From positions 1-5,476 of the forward strand of contig DTTG01000225.1 of NCBI GenBank assembly GCA_012964845.1: a stretch of DNA of 5,476 bases, given 5' to 3'. Source of the DNA: Fidelibacterota bacterium (GTDB lineage: Bacteria; Fidelibacterota; Marinisomatia; SCGC-AAA003-L08; D37C17). Shown here in pieces: positions 1-5,476 of the stretch. Position numbers and translations under genes: made by a program. The notes below the pieces were generated by a model. That model was given only the letters and a program-made list of their open reading frames with translations. It ran no database searches and was not told where the DNA came from. Every line of letters begins with the position of its first letter. Position 1 is the first letter of the stretch.

Positions 1-324
1 GGTGCCTCTGTATTTTATAGGATTACTAATTTTAATAATGTTGGGCAATACTAATTTATTATCGTTCCAGCTAATAAACTCCCAAACAGGGTTTACTAAT
101 TCCACGGTTACTGATTCTTTTGAATCTGCAGCTATGCGCCAATTTATAATATCTATTTCAATTCCATTGATATCCAATGCAGTATTCGTTGCAGAATGTT
201 TCCAATGCAGTGAGTTTATTTCTGGAAAATTTTCAGGTGTAGCTGAGAAATTATAGTTTTTCCCCAAGCAAAGGGAAATAAAAATTAAAAATGCCAATAA
301 ATGGTATTTTCGCAGAAAAAACAT
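1..324 (-). CDS. Probable secreted protein, N-terminal part only (cut by left window edge)
   Basis: An uninterrupted minus-strand frame runs from ATG (324-322) to the window edge and gives 108 residues without a stop. The N-terminus is a textbook signal peptide: a basic stretch (MFFLRKYH), then a hydrophobic core at about residues 9-21 (LLAFLIFISLCLG), with export cleavage probable just after it. Cys19 is preceded by I-S-L, which does not fit a lipobox, so a lipoprotein is unlikely. The exported part is rich in Asn, Trp and Ile and alternates hydrophobic and polar residues, suggesting beta structure; it ends with NPIKYRGT. I do not recognise the family with confidence. The prodomain of a C25 (gingipain/PorU-like) peptidase from an FCB bacterium is one weak guess. 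There is no Shine-Dalgarno before the start. It is divergent from the aconitase gene with about 137 bp between the starts. The plus-strand open frame across the same bases is its antisense shadow. Confidence 0.75.
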   Translation of the reverse strand, partial: MFFLRKYHLLAFLIFISLCLGKNYNFSATPENFPEINSLHWKHSATNTALDINGIEIDIINWRIAADSKESVTVELVNPVWEFISWNDNKLVLPNIIKISNPIKYRGT

Positions 325-369
325 AGATGTCAATTTAAAGTGGATTTAGTATTTAAACCTGCCCTATTG

Positions 370-402
370 TTTGAATCCAATTATAAAAAAGTGGTAAATT
401 TA
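370..402 (+). promoter_or_regulatory. Promoter-like element of the aconitase gene
   Basis: TTTG at 370-373 and TAAATTTA at 395-402 are separated by 21 bases. This resembles the Bacteroidota primary-sigma promoter (TTTG, about 19-21 bases, TAnnTTTG), differing in the last base. It can also be read loosely as a sigma-70 pair, TTGAAT (371-376) and TAAATT (395-400), spaced by 18 bases. Transcription would begin near 409, leaving a leader of about 50 bases. The same arrangement with identical spacing is found before ffh. The call is from motif resemblance only, in an AT-rich region where chance matches are common. Confidence 0.4.
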
Positions 403-416
403 GATTCTATTTTAGA

Positions 417-430
417 CGGGATAATTCCCG
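417..430 (+). promoter_or_regulatory. Small palindromic hairpin in the aconitase leader
   Basis: CGGGA (417-421) and TCCCG (426-430) are perfect inverted arms around a four-base TAAT loop. If transcription starts near 409, the hairpin lies close to the 5' end of the mRNA and about 30 bases before the start codon. It could stabilise the message or be a small operator. It has no U-tract and is too short and too early to be an ordinary terminator. It is the only GC-rich patch in an otherwise AT-rich spacer. Confidence 0.35.
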
Positions 431-451
431 CATTTCAAATTTTTACCTTAC

Positions 452-456
452 AGGAG
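452..456 (+). promoter_or_regulatory. Shine-Dalgarno site of aconitase
   Basis: AGGAG ends five bases before the ATG at 462. It supports this start over later in-frame ATGs, and the upstream sequence is clearly non-coding. The contrast with ffh, which has no such site, suggests that this organism uses Shine-Dalgarno sites only for some genes. Confidence 0.75.
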
Positions 457-461
457 CAAGC

Positions 462-2726
462 ATGACTTTCAATTTAGATTGGATAGAAAAATATTATCAA
501 TCCCTTCCGGGAAAAATGGCTGAATTGAGACAGTTGGTAAACCGACCGCTCACTTATACCGAAAAAATATTATATGCCCACCTTTCAGGAGATTTGGTTG
601 AATTTAAACGCGGGGTAGATTATGTAGAATTTAATCCCGACCGGGTTGCCATGCAGGATGCTACCGCCCAAATGGCCCTCCTCCAATTCATGTTGGCGGG
701 AAAGGATCAGGTGGCAGTCCCATCAACGGTGCATTGTGACCATTTAATTCAGGCAAAACTGGGTTCCGAAAAAGATTTAATTACAGCCAATAATGTAAAC
801 TCAGAAGTATATGACTTTCTTTCATCCGTGTCTAATAAATATGGAATTGGATTTTGGAAGCCCGGTGCCGGAATAATTCATCAGGTTGTGTTGGAAAATT
901 ATGCCTTCCCTGGCGGAATGATGATTGGTACGGATTCACATACGGTAAATGCTGGGGGGCTGGGAATGGTGGCAATTGGAGTAGGCGGTGCTGATGCGGT
1001 GGATGTTATGGTGGGTATACCCTGGGAGTTGAAATTCCCCCAATTAATTGGCGTACACCTCACTGGAAACCTGAATGGGTGGGCATCCTCAAAGGATATC
1101 ATTTTAAAATTAGCTGGCATTCTCACTGTTAAAGGGGGAACAGGCAAAATTATTGAATATTTTGGAGATGGAGCCCAATCCTTATCCTGCACTGGCAAAG
1201 GCACTATCTGTAATATGGGTGCAGAAATTGGCGCCACTACATCCATATTTGCATATGGAAACAAAATGCGGGAATATCTCATTGCCACTGGCAGACAGGA
1301 TGTGGCAGATGCAGCAGAGGCTGTGTCTGACCATTTAACCGGGGATGCAGAAGTCTATAAAAATCCATCAGAATATTTTGATGAATTGGTGGAAATTAAT
1401 TTAGACGAATTGGAACCCCATTTGAATGGACCTTTTACTCCGGATAAAGCCTGGCCAATTTCTGAATTTAAGAAAGCAGTTGAAGAAAATGACTATCCCA
1501 AGAAAATGGAAGTAGGGCTCATAGGATCATGTACAAATTCTTCTTATGAAGATATGGATCGTGCTGCTTCGGTTGCCCGGCAGGCATTTAAGAATAATCT
1601 GAAATTAAAGGCTCAGCTTACGGTTACGCCTGGTTCAGAGCAGGTCCGGTTTACCATTGAAAGGGATGGGCAACTGAAGGCTTTTGAAGATATTGGAGGC
1701 ATGGTTCTGGCAAATGCCTGTGGACCCTGCATTGGGCAATGGGCACGATTTGGAGCTGAAAAGAAAGAAAAAAATTCAATCATCACTTCTTTTAATAGAA
1801 ATTTTGCCAAACGAAATGATGGGAATCCCAATACCTATGCTTTTGTAGGATCCCCGGAAATTGTTACGGCTATGGCAATTGCAGGGGATATGACTTTTAA
1901 TCCCTTAACCGATTCACTTATTAATGAAATTGGTGAGGAAGTGAAGTTGCAGCCCCCTATTGGTGATGAACTTCCAAAAAACGGATTTGATGTGGAAGAT
2001 CTAGGTTATGAAGCCCCTCAATCATCTGGAATAGATATAGACATTGTGATTGCTCCGGATTCCGATCGACTTCAGCTATTGGTGAGATTTAGCCCCTGGG
2101 ATGGGAATGATATTACAGGACTCCATTTATTAGTAAAAGCAAAAGGGAAGTGCACAACGGATCATATTTCCATGGCAGGACCCTGGCTGCAGTATAGGGG
2201 GCATCTGGAAAACATATCACGAAATTTACTAATGGGAGCGGAGAATTATTTTAATGAAACTGTGAATAGTGTGAAAAACCAGCTCACAGGTGGATATGAT
2301 AAAATACCCATGGTTGCTGATGCCTATAGAATAGCAGGAGTAAGTTCCATTATTATCGGTGATGAAAATTACGGCGAAGGGTCATCCCGGGAACATGCCG
2401 CTATGGAGCCTCGTTTTGTTGGGGTAAAGGCAGTATTGGTAAAATCGTTTGCACGAATCCATGAAACCAATTTGAAAAAGCAGGGAGTGCTTGCTCTCAC
2501 ATTTAATGATAAGTCGGATTATGATAAAATTCTGGAAGATGATCAATTTGATATTACCGGATTAACAGATTTTCAGCCTGGAAAACCGCTCACATTAACT
2601 GCTCATCATGCTGATGGGAGCTCTCATGAGATAGTGGTAAACCATACCTGCAATCAAAATCAAATTGATTGGTTTAAATCCGGTAGCGCTTTGAACGGTA
2701 TTGCTGAAACCGTAAAGTCAGCCTGA
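462..2726 (+). CDS. Aconitate hydratase, mitochondrial-type
   Basis: This enzyme interconverts citrate and isocitrate through cis-aconitate in the cytoplasmic TCA cycle, using a [4Fe-4S] cluster. The 754-residue protein is full length for the mitochondrial-type (ACO2-like) family and clearly shorter than the AcnA/IRP (about 890) and AcnB (about 860) types. Cluster ligands are Cys357 (GSCTNS) and Cys420 and Cys423 (ACGPCIG). From memory of pig heart aconitase numbering, active-site counterparts are all present: Gln65, Asp93-His94, Asp158-Ser159-His160 (GTDSHT), Asn251 and Glu255 ([11 protein letters not shown]), Asn445-Arg446, Arg451, Asp567 (TTDHIS), Arg579 and Ser641-Ser642-Arg643 (GEGSSREH). 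Residues 1 to about 500 form domains 1-3; the swivel domain 4 follows a linker near 505-550. No targeting presequence is present, as expected for a bacterium. A good AGGAG supports the start. The stop overlaps the start of the following SDR gene. The protein appears intact and catalytically competent. Confidence 0.97.
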   Translation: MTFNLDWIEKYYQSLPGKMAELRQLVNRPLTYTEKILYAHLSGDLVEFKRGVDYVEFNPDRVAMQDATAQMALLQFMLAGKDQVAVPSTVHCDHLIQAKLGSEKDLITANNVNSEVYDFLSSVSNKYGIGFWKPGAGIIHQVVLENYAFPGGMMIGTDSHTVNAGGLGMVAIGVGGADAVDVMVGIPWELKFPQLIGVHLTGNLNGWASSKDIILKLAGILTVKGGTGKIIEYFGDGAQSLSCTGKGTICNMGAEIGATTSIFAYGNKMREYLIATGRQDVADAAEAVSDHLTGDAEVYKNPSEYFDELVEINLDELEPHLNGPFTPDKAWPISEFKKAVEENDYPKKMEVGLIGSCTNSSYEDMDRAASVARQAFKNNLKLKAQLTVTPGSEQVRFTIERDGQLKAFEDIGGMVLANACGPCIGQWARFGAEKKEKNSIITSFNRNFAKRNDGNPNTYAFVGSPEIVTAMAIAGDMTFNPLTDSLINEIGEEVKLQPPIGDELPKNGFDVEDLGYEAPQSSGIDIDIVIAPDSDRLQLLVRFSPWDGNDITGLHLLVKAKGKCTTDHISMAGPWLQYRGHLENISRNLLMGAENYFNETVNSVKNQLTGGYDKIPMVADAYRIAGVSSIIIGDENYGEGSSREHAAMEPRFVGVKAVLVKSFARIHETNLKKQGVLALTFNDKSDYDKILEDDQFDITGLTDFQPGKPLTLTAHHADGSSHEIVVNHTCNQNQIDWFKSGSALNGIAETVKSA

Positions 2727-2728
2727 TG
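2724..2728 (+). promoter_or_regulatory. TGATG stop-start overlap, translational coupling
   Basis: The aconitase TGA (2724-2726) shares its last base with the SDR ATG (2726-2728). No purine-rich ribosome binding site precedes the SDR start, so termination-reinitiation by ribosomes finishing aconitase is the likely mode of translation. This indicates that the two genes form one transcription unit. Confidence 0.8.
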
Positions 2729-3430
2729 TCAGAGACTGCAGTCATTACCGGCGCTTCCTCTGGAGTTGGAAAATCGCTGGCTATCCAATTATCGGATGCA
2801 GGATATAAAGTGGTGTTAGCGGCACGATCTGAAGATAAATTAAATGCTATCGCTGAGGAAATCCAAAAAAAGGGAGGGAGCTGCAGAGTAGTTCCAACGG
2901 ATGTCTCCCAGCCTGAGCAAATAAATACCCTGAAAAATGAAGCGTTGGAATATGGTGATATTTCCCTTGTTATCAATAATGCGGGGTTTGGAAAGTTTTG
3001 CAAGATTGAGGAGGCCACATTAGAAGACTGGAATAGTCAAATGGATGTAAATTTGAGAGCATCTTTTTTAGTTAGTCAAGCCTTTATCCCCGGTATGAAA
3101 CAGAGGTCAAAAGGGATATTGGTTTTTATGAATTCAGTGGCAGGGAAAAAGGGCTATCCTTACTCTGCAGCATATGTTGCCAGTAAATATGGCATGCGGG
3201 GATTGGCCGACAGTTTAAGGGAAGAATTACGGGAAGATAACATTAAGGTGATTTCCATACATCCCGGTGCAGTGGATACTCCCTTTTGGGATGGGGCAGG
3301 AGTGAATTTCCCCCGGGAAGAAATGCTTGATACTGCTACCCTTGCTCAATCTATTGTTCATACCATTCAATCGCCGGGTAATTTCACTGTAGAAGAATTG
3401 GTGGTTCGCCGAACAGCTGGTGATTTTTGA
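2726..3430 (+). CDS. Short-chain dehydrogenase/reductase (SDR), substrate unknown
   Basis: This is an NAD(P)-dependent oxidoreductase of the classical SDR family, 234 residues and full length for the family. The Rossmann cofactor motif TGASSGVG is at residues 8-15. Arg34 at the end of the second beta strand (AARSEDKL) suggests a preference for NADP(H). Asp59 (TDV) would contact adenine, and NNAG is at 84-87. The catalytic tetrad is Asn109, Ser137, Tyr150 and Lys154 (YVASK), and the PG motif is at 180-181 with Thr185. The C-terminus (EELVVRRTAGDF) resembles that of YdfG/sepiapterin-reductase-like and FabG-like SDRs, but the substrate loop gives no identification. There is no signal peptide, so it is cytoplasmic. 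Coupling to aconitase suggests shared expression; whether it acts in central carbon metabolism is inference. Residue-level identification beyond the superfamily is not possible here. Confidence 0.93.
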   Translation: MSETAVITGASSGVGKSLAIQLSDAGYKVVLAARSEDKLNAIAEEIQKKGGSCRVVPTDVSQPEQINTLKNEALEYGDISLVINNAGFGKFCKIEEATLEDWNSQMDVNLRASFLVSQAFIPGMKQRSKGILVFMNSVAGKKGYPYSAAYVASKYGMRGLADSLREELREDNIKVISIHPGAVDTPFWDGAGVNFPREEMLDTATLAQSIVHTIQSPGNFTVEELVVRRTAGDF

Positions 3431-3519
3431 TTTATTGGCCATCTATTTAACTTGCAAGAGAAAATTCAATCCATCTAACTTTACAGGCTCTGCTTTTACC
3501 TAAATTTTAATATTTAAAT
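3431..3519. other. Intergenic spacer between the SDR gene and ffh
   Basis: This is 89 bases of AT-rich sequence. I see no GC-rich hairpin followed by a T-run, so there is no recognisable intrinsic terminator for the aconitase-SDR unit. It contains an 8-base palindrome (CTTGCAAG, 3451-3458) that overlaps the promoter-like element before ffh. It is too short for, and lacks the conserved tip loop of, an SRP RNA gene. Confidence 0.65.
3452..3483 (+). promoter_or_regulatory. Promoter-like element of ffh
   Basis: TTG at 3452-3454 is followed after 21 bases by TAACTTTA at 3476-3483. This matches the spacing and the TAnnTTTA form of the element before aconitase and approximates the Bacteroidota consensus. 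Transcription would start near 3490 and give a leader of about 30 bases. The leader is A/T-only just before the start codon and has no Shine-Dalgarno. Chance occurrence in AT-rich DNA cannot be excluded. Confidence 0.35.
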
Positions 3520-4830
3520 ATGTTTGAACAGCTTAACAGCAGGTTTGCCCGAATTATTAAGAATATTAAAGGGCAGGGAAAGATAACTGACCAGAATATA
3601 TCTGATGCACTTAGAGATGTTCGTCGGGCATTATTAGAAGCAGATGTAAATTTTCAAGTGGCGAAATCTTTCGTCAATCGAGTAAAAGACAAGGCCTCTG
3701 GGGAAAATGTGTTTACCTCCGTAACCCCCGGTCAGCAATTTGTCAAGATACTGATGAATGAATTGACATCATTCCTTGGAAAAGAAAATGATGGTATCCA
3801 ATTTAGTTCTTCTGGAAAAACTATCATTTTACTGGCTGGTTTACAGGGGTCGGGCAAAACGACGACTGCTTCAAAGCTAGCATGTTTTTTGAAAAAGAGA
3901 TGGCAGAAAACACCCTATCTCATCGCTGCAGATTTACAGCGGCCTGCCGCTATAGATCAGTTAGAAGTCTTGGGGAAGCAAATACAGGTTCCTGTTTTTG
4001 CTAAGCATAATGCAGACTTAGAGTCTGTGATAAAAGGCGGACTGGCAGAGAGTATTAATTCTGATGTGGTCATTATTGATACGGCTGGGCGACTACATAT
4101 AGATGATGACCTGATGACTGAACTAAAACGAGTCGTTGAAATTGCAAAACCTCATGAGATTCTCTATGTCGCAGATGGTATGACCGGGCAGGATGCGGTA
4201 AACTCCTCAACTGCGTTTAATGATGCGTTAGACCTTACCGGTGTAATCCTTACCAAGATGGATGGAGATTCAAGAGGTGGTGCAGCATTATCCATTCGAG
4301 AAGTCACCGGAAAACCCATCAAGTTTATGGGAACTGGTGAAAGCATGAAAGATTTTGAACCCTTTCATCCAGATCGATTGGCAAAACGAATTTTAGGAAT
4401 GGGTGATGTGGTGAGTTTGGTTGAAAAAGCGCAAGAAGCTTTTGATGAGGAAACTGCAGAAGACCTGCAAAAGAAACTGATTGAAAATAAGTTTACACTT
4501 GTAGATTTTCAAGATCAGTTAAATCAGATGCAAAATATGGGTTCCATGTCTGAAATGTTGAAAATGATTCCCGGAGCTGGTAAACTTGGGAAAATGAAAT
4601 TCGATGATAGACAATTAAAATGGACAGATGCCATCATTAAATCTATGACACCGGCGGAGCGATTATCCCCGGAAATAATTAATGGTTCACGCCGAAAACG
4701 AATTGCCAGTGGCAGCGGTAGATCGGTACAGGAAGTAAACCAGTTATTAAAGCAGTTTCATCAAATGCAGCAAATGATGAAAAAAATTGGAAATAAGGGA
4801 GGAATGAAACTTCCCTTCGGAATAAAATAG
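3520..4830 (+). CDS. ffh: Signal recognition particle protein Ffh (SRP54)
   Basis: Ffh is the GTPase that, with SRP RNA, binds signal sequences on translating ribosomes and delivers them to the receptor FtsY at the membrane. The 436-residue protein is close to the usual bacterial length. The N domain (about 1-95) carries ALLEADV at 37-43. The G domain holds the P-loop GLQGSGKTTT (107-116), AADLQRPAA (136-144), DTAGR (187-191), TKMDGDSRGG (245-254) and GTGE (271-274). The M domain (about 300-430) is methionine-rich, with a finger loop at about 333-358 (QMQNMGSMSEMLKMIPG) and the RNA-binding segment SRRKRIASGSGRS (390-402) leading into an amphipathic helix. The start is set by the conserved MFEQLNSRFARI terminus. 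No Shine-Dalgarno precedes it, only A/T bases. The rpsP gene follows after 11 bases, the classic ffh-rpsP order. No defects were seen. Confidence 0.98.
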   Translation: MFEQLNSRFARIIKNIKGQGKITDQNISDALRDVRRALLEADVNFQVAKSFVNRVKDKASGENVFTSVTPGQQFVKILMNELTSFLGKENDGIQFSSSGKTIILLAGLQGSGKTTTASKLACFLKKRWQKTPYLIAADLQRPAAIDQLEVLGKQIQVPVFAKHNADLESVIKGGLAESINSDVVIIDTAGRLHIDDDLMTELKRVVEIAKPHEILYVADGMTGQDAVNSSTAFNDALDLTGVILTKMDGDSRGGAALSIREVTGKPIKFMGTGESMKDFEPFHPDRLAKRILGMGDVVSLVEKAQEAFDEETAEDLQKKLIENKFTLVDFQDQLNQMQNMGSMSEMLKMIPGAGKLGKMKFDDRQLKWTDAIIKSMTPAERLSPEIINGSRRKRIASGSGRSVQEVNQLLKQFHQMQQMMKKIGNKGGMKLPFGIK

Positions 4831-4833
4831 GAG
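4829..4833 (+). promoter_or_regulatory. Shine-Dalgarno site of rpsP
   Basis: AGGAG overlaps the ffh stop codon (TAG, 4828-4830) and ends eight bases before the TTG at 4842. It decides in favour of the TTG start, because no ATG lies at suitable spacing, and it points to coordinated translation of ffh and rpsP. Confidence 0.75.
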
Positions 4834-4841
4834 AGTTATTT

Positions 4842-5476
4842 TTGGCAGTAAAAATTAGACTTAAAAGAATGGGACGGGTAAAAAGACCTTTTTACCGCAT
4901 CGTAGCAATTGATTCACGAACCAGACGCGATGGACCTGAAATTGAACGTTTGGGATGGTTTGATCCACTCAAAACGGATGTTGCAGTAGAATTGAAAGAG
5001 GATCGAATAATCCATTGGTTGGAGCAGGGAGCACAGCTTTCTGATAAGGTGAGAACTATATTCACTTCAACAGGACTGCAATATAAATTGCATTTAATGC
5101 GGGAAGGTAAATCTGAAGAAGAAATTGCAGCTGCATTAACTGAATGGCAGTTGGGGCAAGAGGAAAAACGAGCAAGAAAAGCAGAGAAAAAACTTGCCAA
5201 GAAAAAAGCCGCCGCAGCTCCTGCAGCCGAAGAATCGGCAGATGGTAAAGCTTCATCCACTGATGATGCAGTTGAGGAGCCCGTAAAGGAAGATGTTCAA
5301 GAAGCGGCAGCAGTAGATGATTCTCCAAGTGAAGAGGAAACACCTGCCGTAGCTGAAGAAACGGAAGAAGTGCAGACAAGTGAAGAGCCTGTTATTGAAA
5401 CAAAGGCTTCTGATGATGCAGAAGAAACAGTAGAAGAAAAACCAGTTGAAAATGATACGGAAGAAGTGCAGGCTAG
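4842..5476 (+). CDS. rpsP: Ribosomal protein S16 with long charged C-terminal extension (3' end outside window)
   Basis: S16 is a small-subunit protein that binds 16S rRNA early in 30S assembly. The frame is open to the right edge: 211 residues seen, no stop yet. The start is TTG; the translated AVKIRLKRMGRVKRPFYRIV is the conserved S16 N-terminus, while the first internal ATG (Met10) would delete it. The S16 core covers about residues 1-85, including RRDG, IERLGWFDPL and WLEQGAQLSDKVR. An alpha-helical linker follows (about 91-108, SEEEIAAALTEWQL), then a basic stretch (nine Lys/Arg within 109-122), then an Ala/Glu-rich acidic tail: in 130-211 I count 32 Asp/Glu against 4 Lys. Many S16 proteins are 80-90 residues; FCB-type proteins often carry extensions, but this one is long. 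It follows ffh closely, and rimM, trmD and rplS would be expected next by analogy with other bacteria. Confidence 0.95.
   Translation, partial: MAVKIRLKRMGRVKRPFYRIVAIDSRTRRDGPEIERLGWFDPLKTDVAVELKEDRIIHWLEQGAQLSDKVRTIFTSTGLQYKLHLMREGKSEEEIAAALTEWQLGQEEKRARKAEKKLAKKKAAAAPAAEESADGKASSTDDAVEEPVKEDVQEAAAVDDSPSEEETPAVAEETEEVQTSEEPVIETKASDDAEETVEEKPVENDTEEVQA
5361..5375 (+). repeat. Direct repeat copy 1 within the S16 tail
   Basis: The 15 bases ACGGAAGAAGTGCAG occur here and again at 5457-5471, exactly 96 bases (32 codons) apart and in the same reading frame, both encoding TEEVQ. A shorter in-frame repeat, CTGATGATGCAG, occurs at 5260-5271 and 5410-5421. Together they suggest that the acidic tail grew by internal duplication, although low-complexity codon use could also give such matches. 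Confidence 0.6.
5457..5471 (+). repeat. Direct repeat copy 2 within the S16 tail
   Basis: This is the exact second copy of the 15-base element at 5361-5375, in the same frame and again encoding TEEVQ. The flanking codons differ (ThrSer after the first copy, Ala after the second), so any duplicated unit is already diverged outside this core. Confidence 0.6.

Larger units (their letters stand above)
325..461. other. Divergent intergenic region (secreted protein / aconitase)
   Basis: This AT-rich stretch lies between two divergent start codons. It holds a promoter-like element and a small hairpin directed toward the aconitase gene, plus that gene's ribosome binding site. I see no convincing promoter for the leftward gene. 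A TTGACA lies on the minus strand at 333-328, only a few bases before that start codon, and it has no matching -10 element. No RNA gene or small ORF is supported here. Confidence 0.7.

Noticed and set aside
2..256. Plus-strand open frame of 84 codons starting with GTG
   Set aside because: It lies antisense to a minus-strand frame with a proper signal peptide and an ATG start that stays open across the same bases. Its own product shows no recognisable domain, so it is taken as a shadow.
328..333. Consensus -35 hexamer TTGACA on the minus strand
   Set aside because: It lies only three bases before the start codon of the leftward gene and the sequence 16-18 bases downstream lacks a -10 match, so it cannot drive that start.
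899..1288. 129-codon minus-strand frame inside aconitase
   Set aside because: It lies wholly opposite highly conserved aconitase sequence, its translation is Pro/Ile-rich without a domain, and there is no ribosome binding site or spacing suggesting a gene.
441..3503. Similar short strings (TTTTACCT and TTACAGG) in the leaders before aconitase (441-454) and ffh (3481-3503)
   Set aside because: The pieces occur in different order and spacing in the two leaders, and 7-8 base matches in AT-rich DNA are expected by chance.
3431..3519. Possible SRP RNA gene or terminator in the spacer before ffh
   Set aside because: The 89-base spacer is AT-rich, with no GGAA-type tip loop, no long stem and no hairpin plus T-run; only the short CTTGCAAG palindrome is present.
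4892..5379. Two long minus-strand frames (4892-5260 and 5062-5379) opposite rpsP
   Set aside because: They overlap each other and the conserved S16 core. The antisense of Glu/Ala/Lys-rich coding sequence is naturally poor in stops, and the predicted products are low-complexity Ser/Ala- or Leu-rich peptides.
1..5476. Mobile element, CRISPR array, defence or other novel multi-gene system
   Set aside because: No transposase, integrase, terminal inverted repeats, regularly spaced repeats or tRNA were found. Every complete gene belongs to a known housekeeping or metabolic family.

Overview
The window looks like a chromosomal housekeeping segment from a moderately AT-rich bacterium, most likely of the FCB superphylum (a Marinimicrobia/SAR406-, Bacteroidota- or Calditrichota-like lineage). 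This placement is an inference. It rests on a mitochondrial-type aconitase of about 750 residues, ribosomal protein S16 with a long acidic C-terminal tail, start sites with little or no Shine-Dalgarno sequence, and promoter-like TTG-N21-TAnnTTTA elements that resemble the Bacteroidota primary-sigma consensus. No marker gene here fixes the phylum.

Layout: (1) Bases 1-324 hold the 5' part of a minus-strand gene for a probable secreted protein. It starts at 324 and runs off the left edge. (2) Bases 325-461 are a divergent intergenic region with a promoter-like element, a small palindromic hairpin and a Shine-Dalgarno site. (3) Bases 462-2726 encode a complete aconitate hydratase of the TCA cycle. 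(4) Bases 2726-3430 encode a short-chain dehydrogenase/reductase whose ATG overlaps the aconitase stop (TGATG), so the two are probably translationally coupled. (5) Bases 3431-3519 are a short spacer with a second promoter-like element and no recognisable intrinsic terminator. (6) Bases 3520-4830 encode Ffh, the signal recognition particle GTPase. (7) From 4842 to the right edge lies rpsP (ribosomal protein S16). It starts with TTG, has an AGGAG overlapping the ffh stop, and is still open at the window end.

Functionally there are two plus-strand units: a metabolic pair (aconitase plus an SDR of unknown substrate), and the start of the widely conserved ffh-rpsP cluster, which in many bacteria continues into rimM, trmD and rplS. 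The fragment at the left is divergently transcribed and probably unrelated.

I found no mobile element, CRISPR array, tRNA or rRNA, and no novel multi-gene system. The points most worth a second look are the unusually long charged tail of S16, the aconitase-SDR coupling, the matching promoter-like elements, the leader hairpin of the aconitase mRNA, and the secreted-protein gene cut by the left edge.
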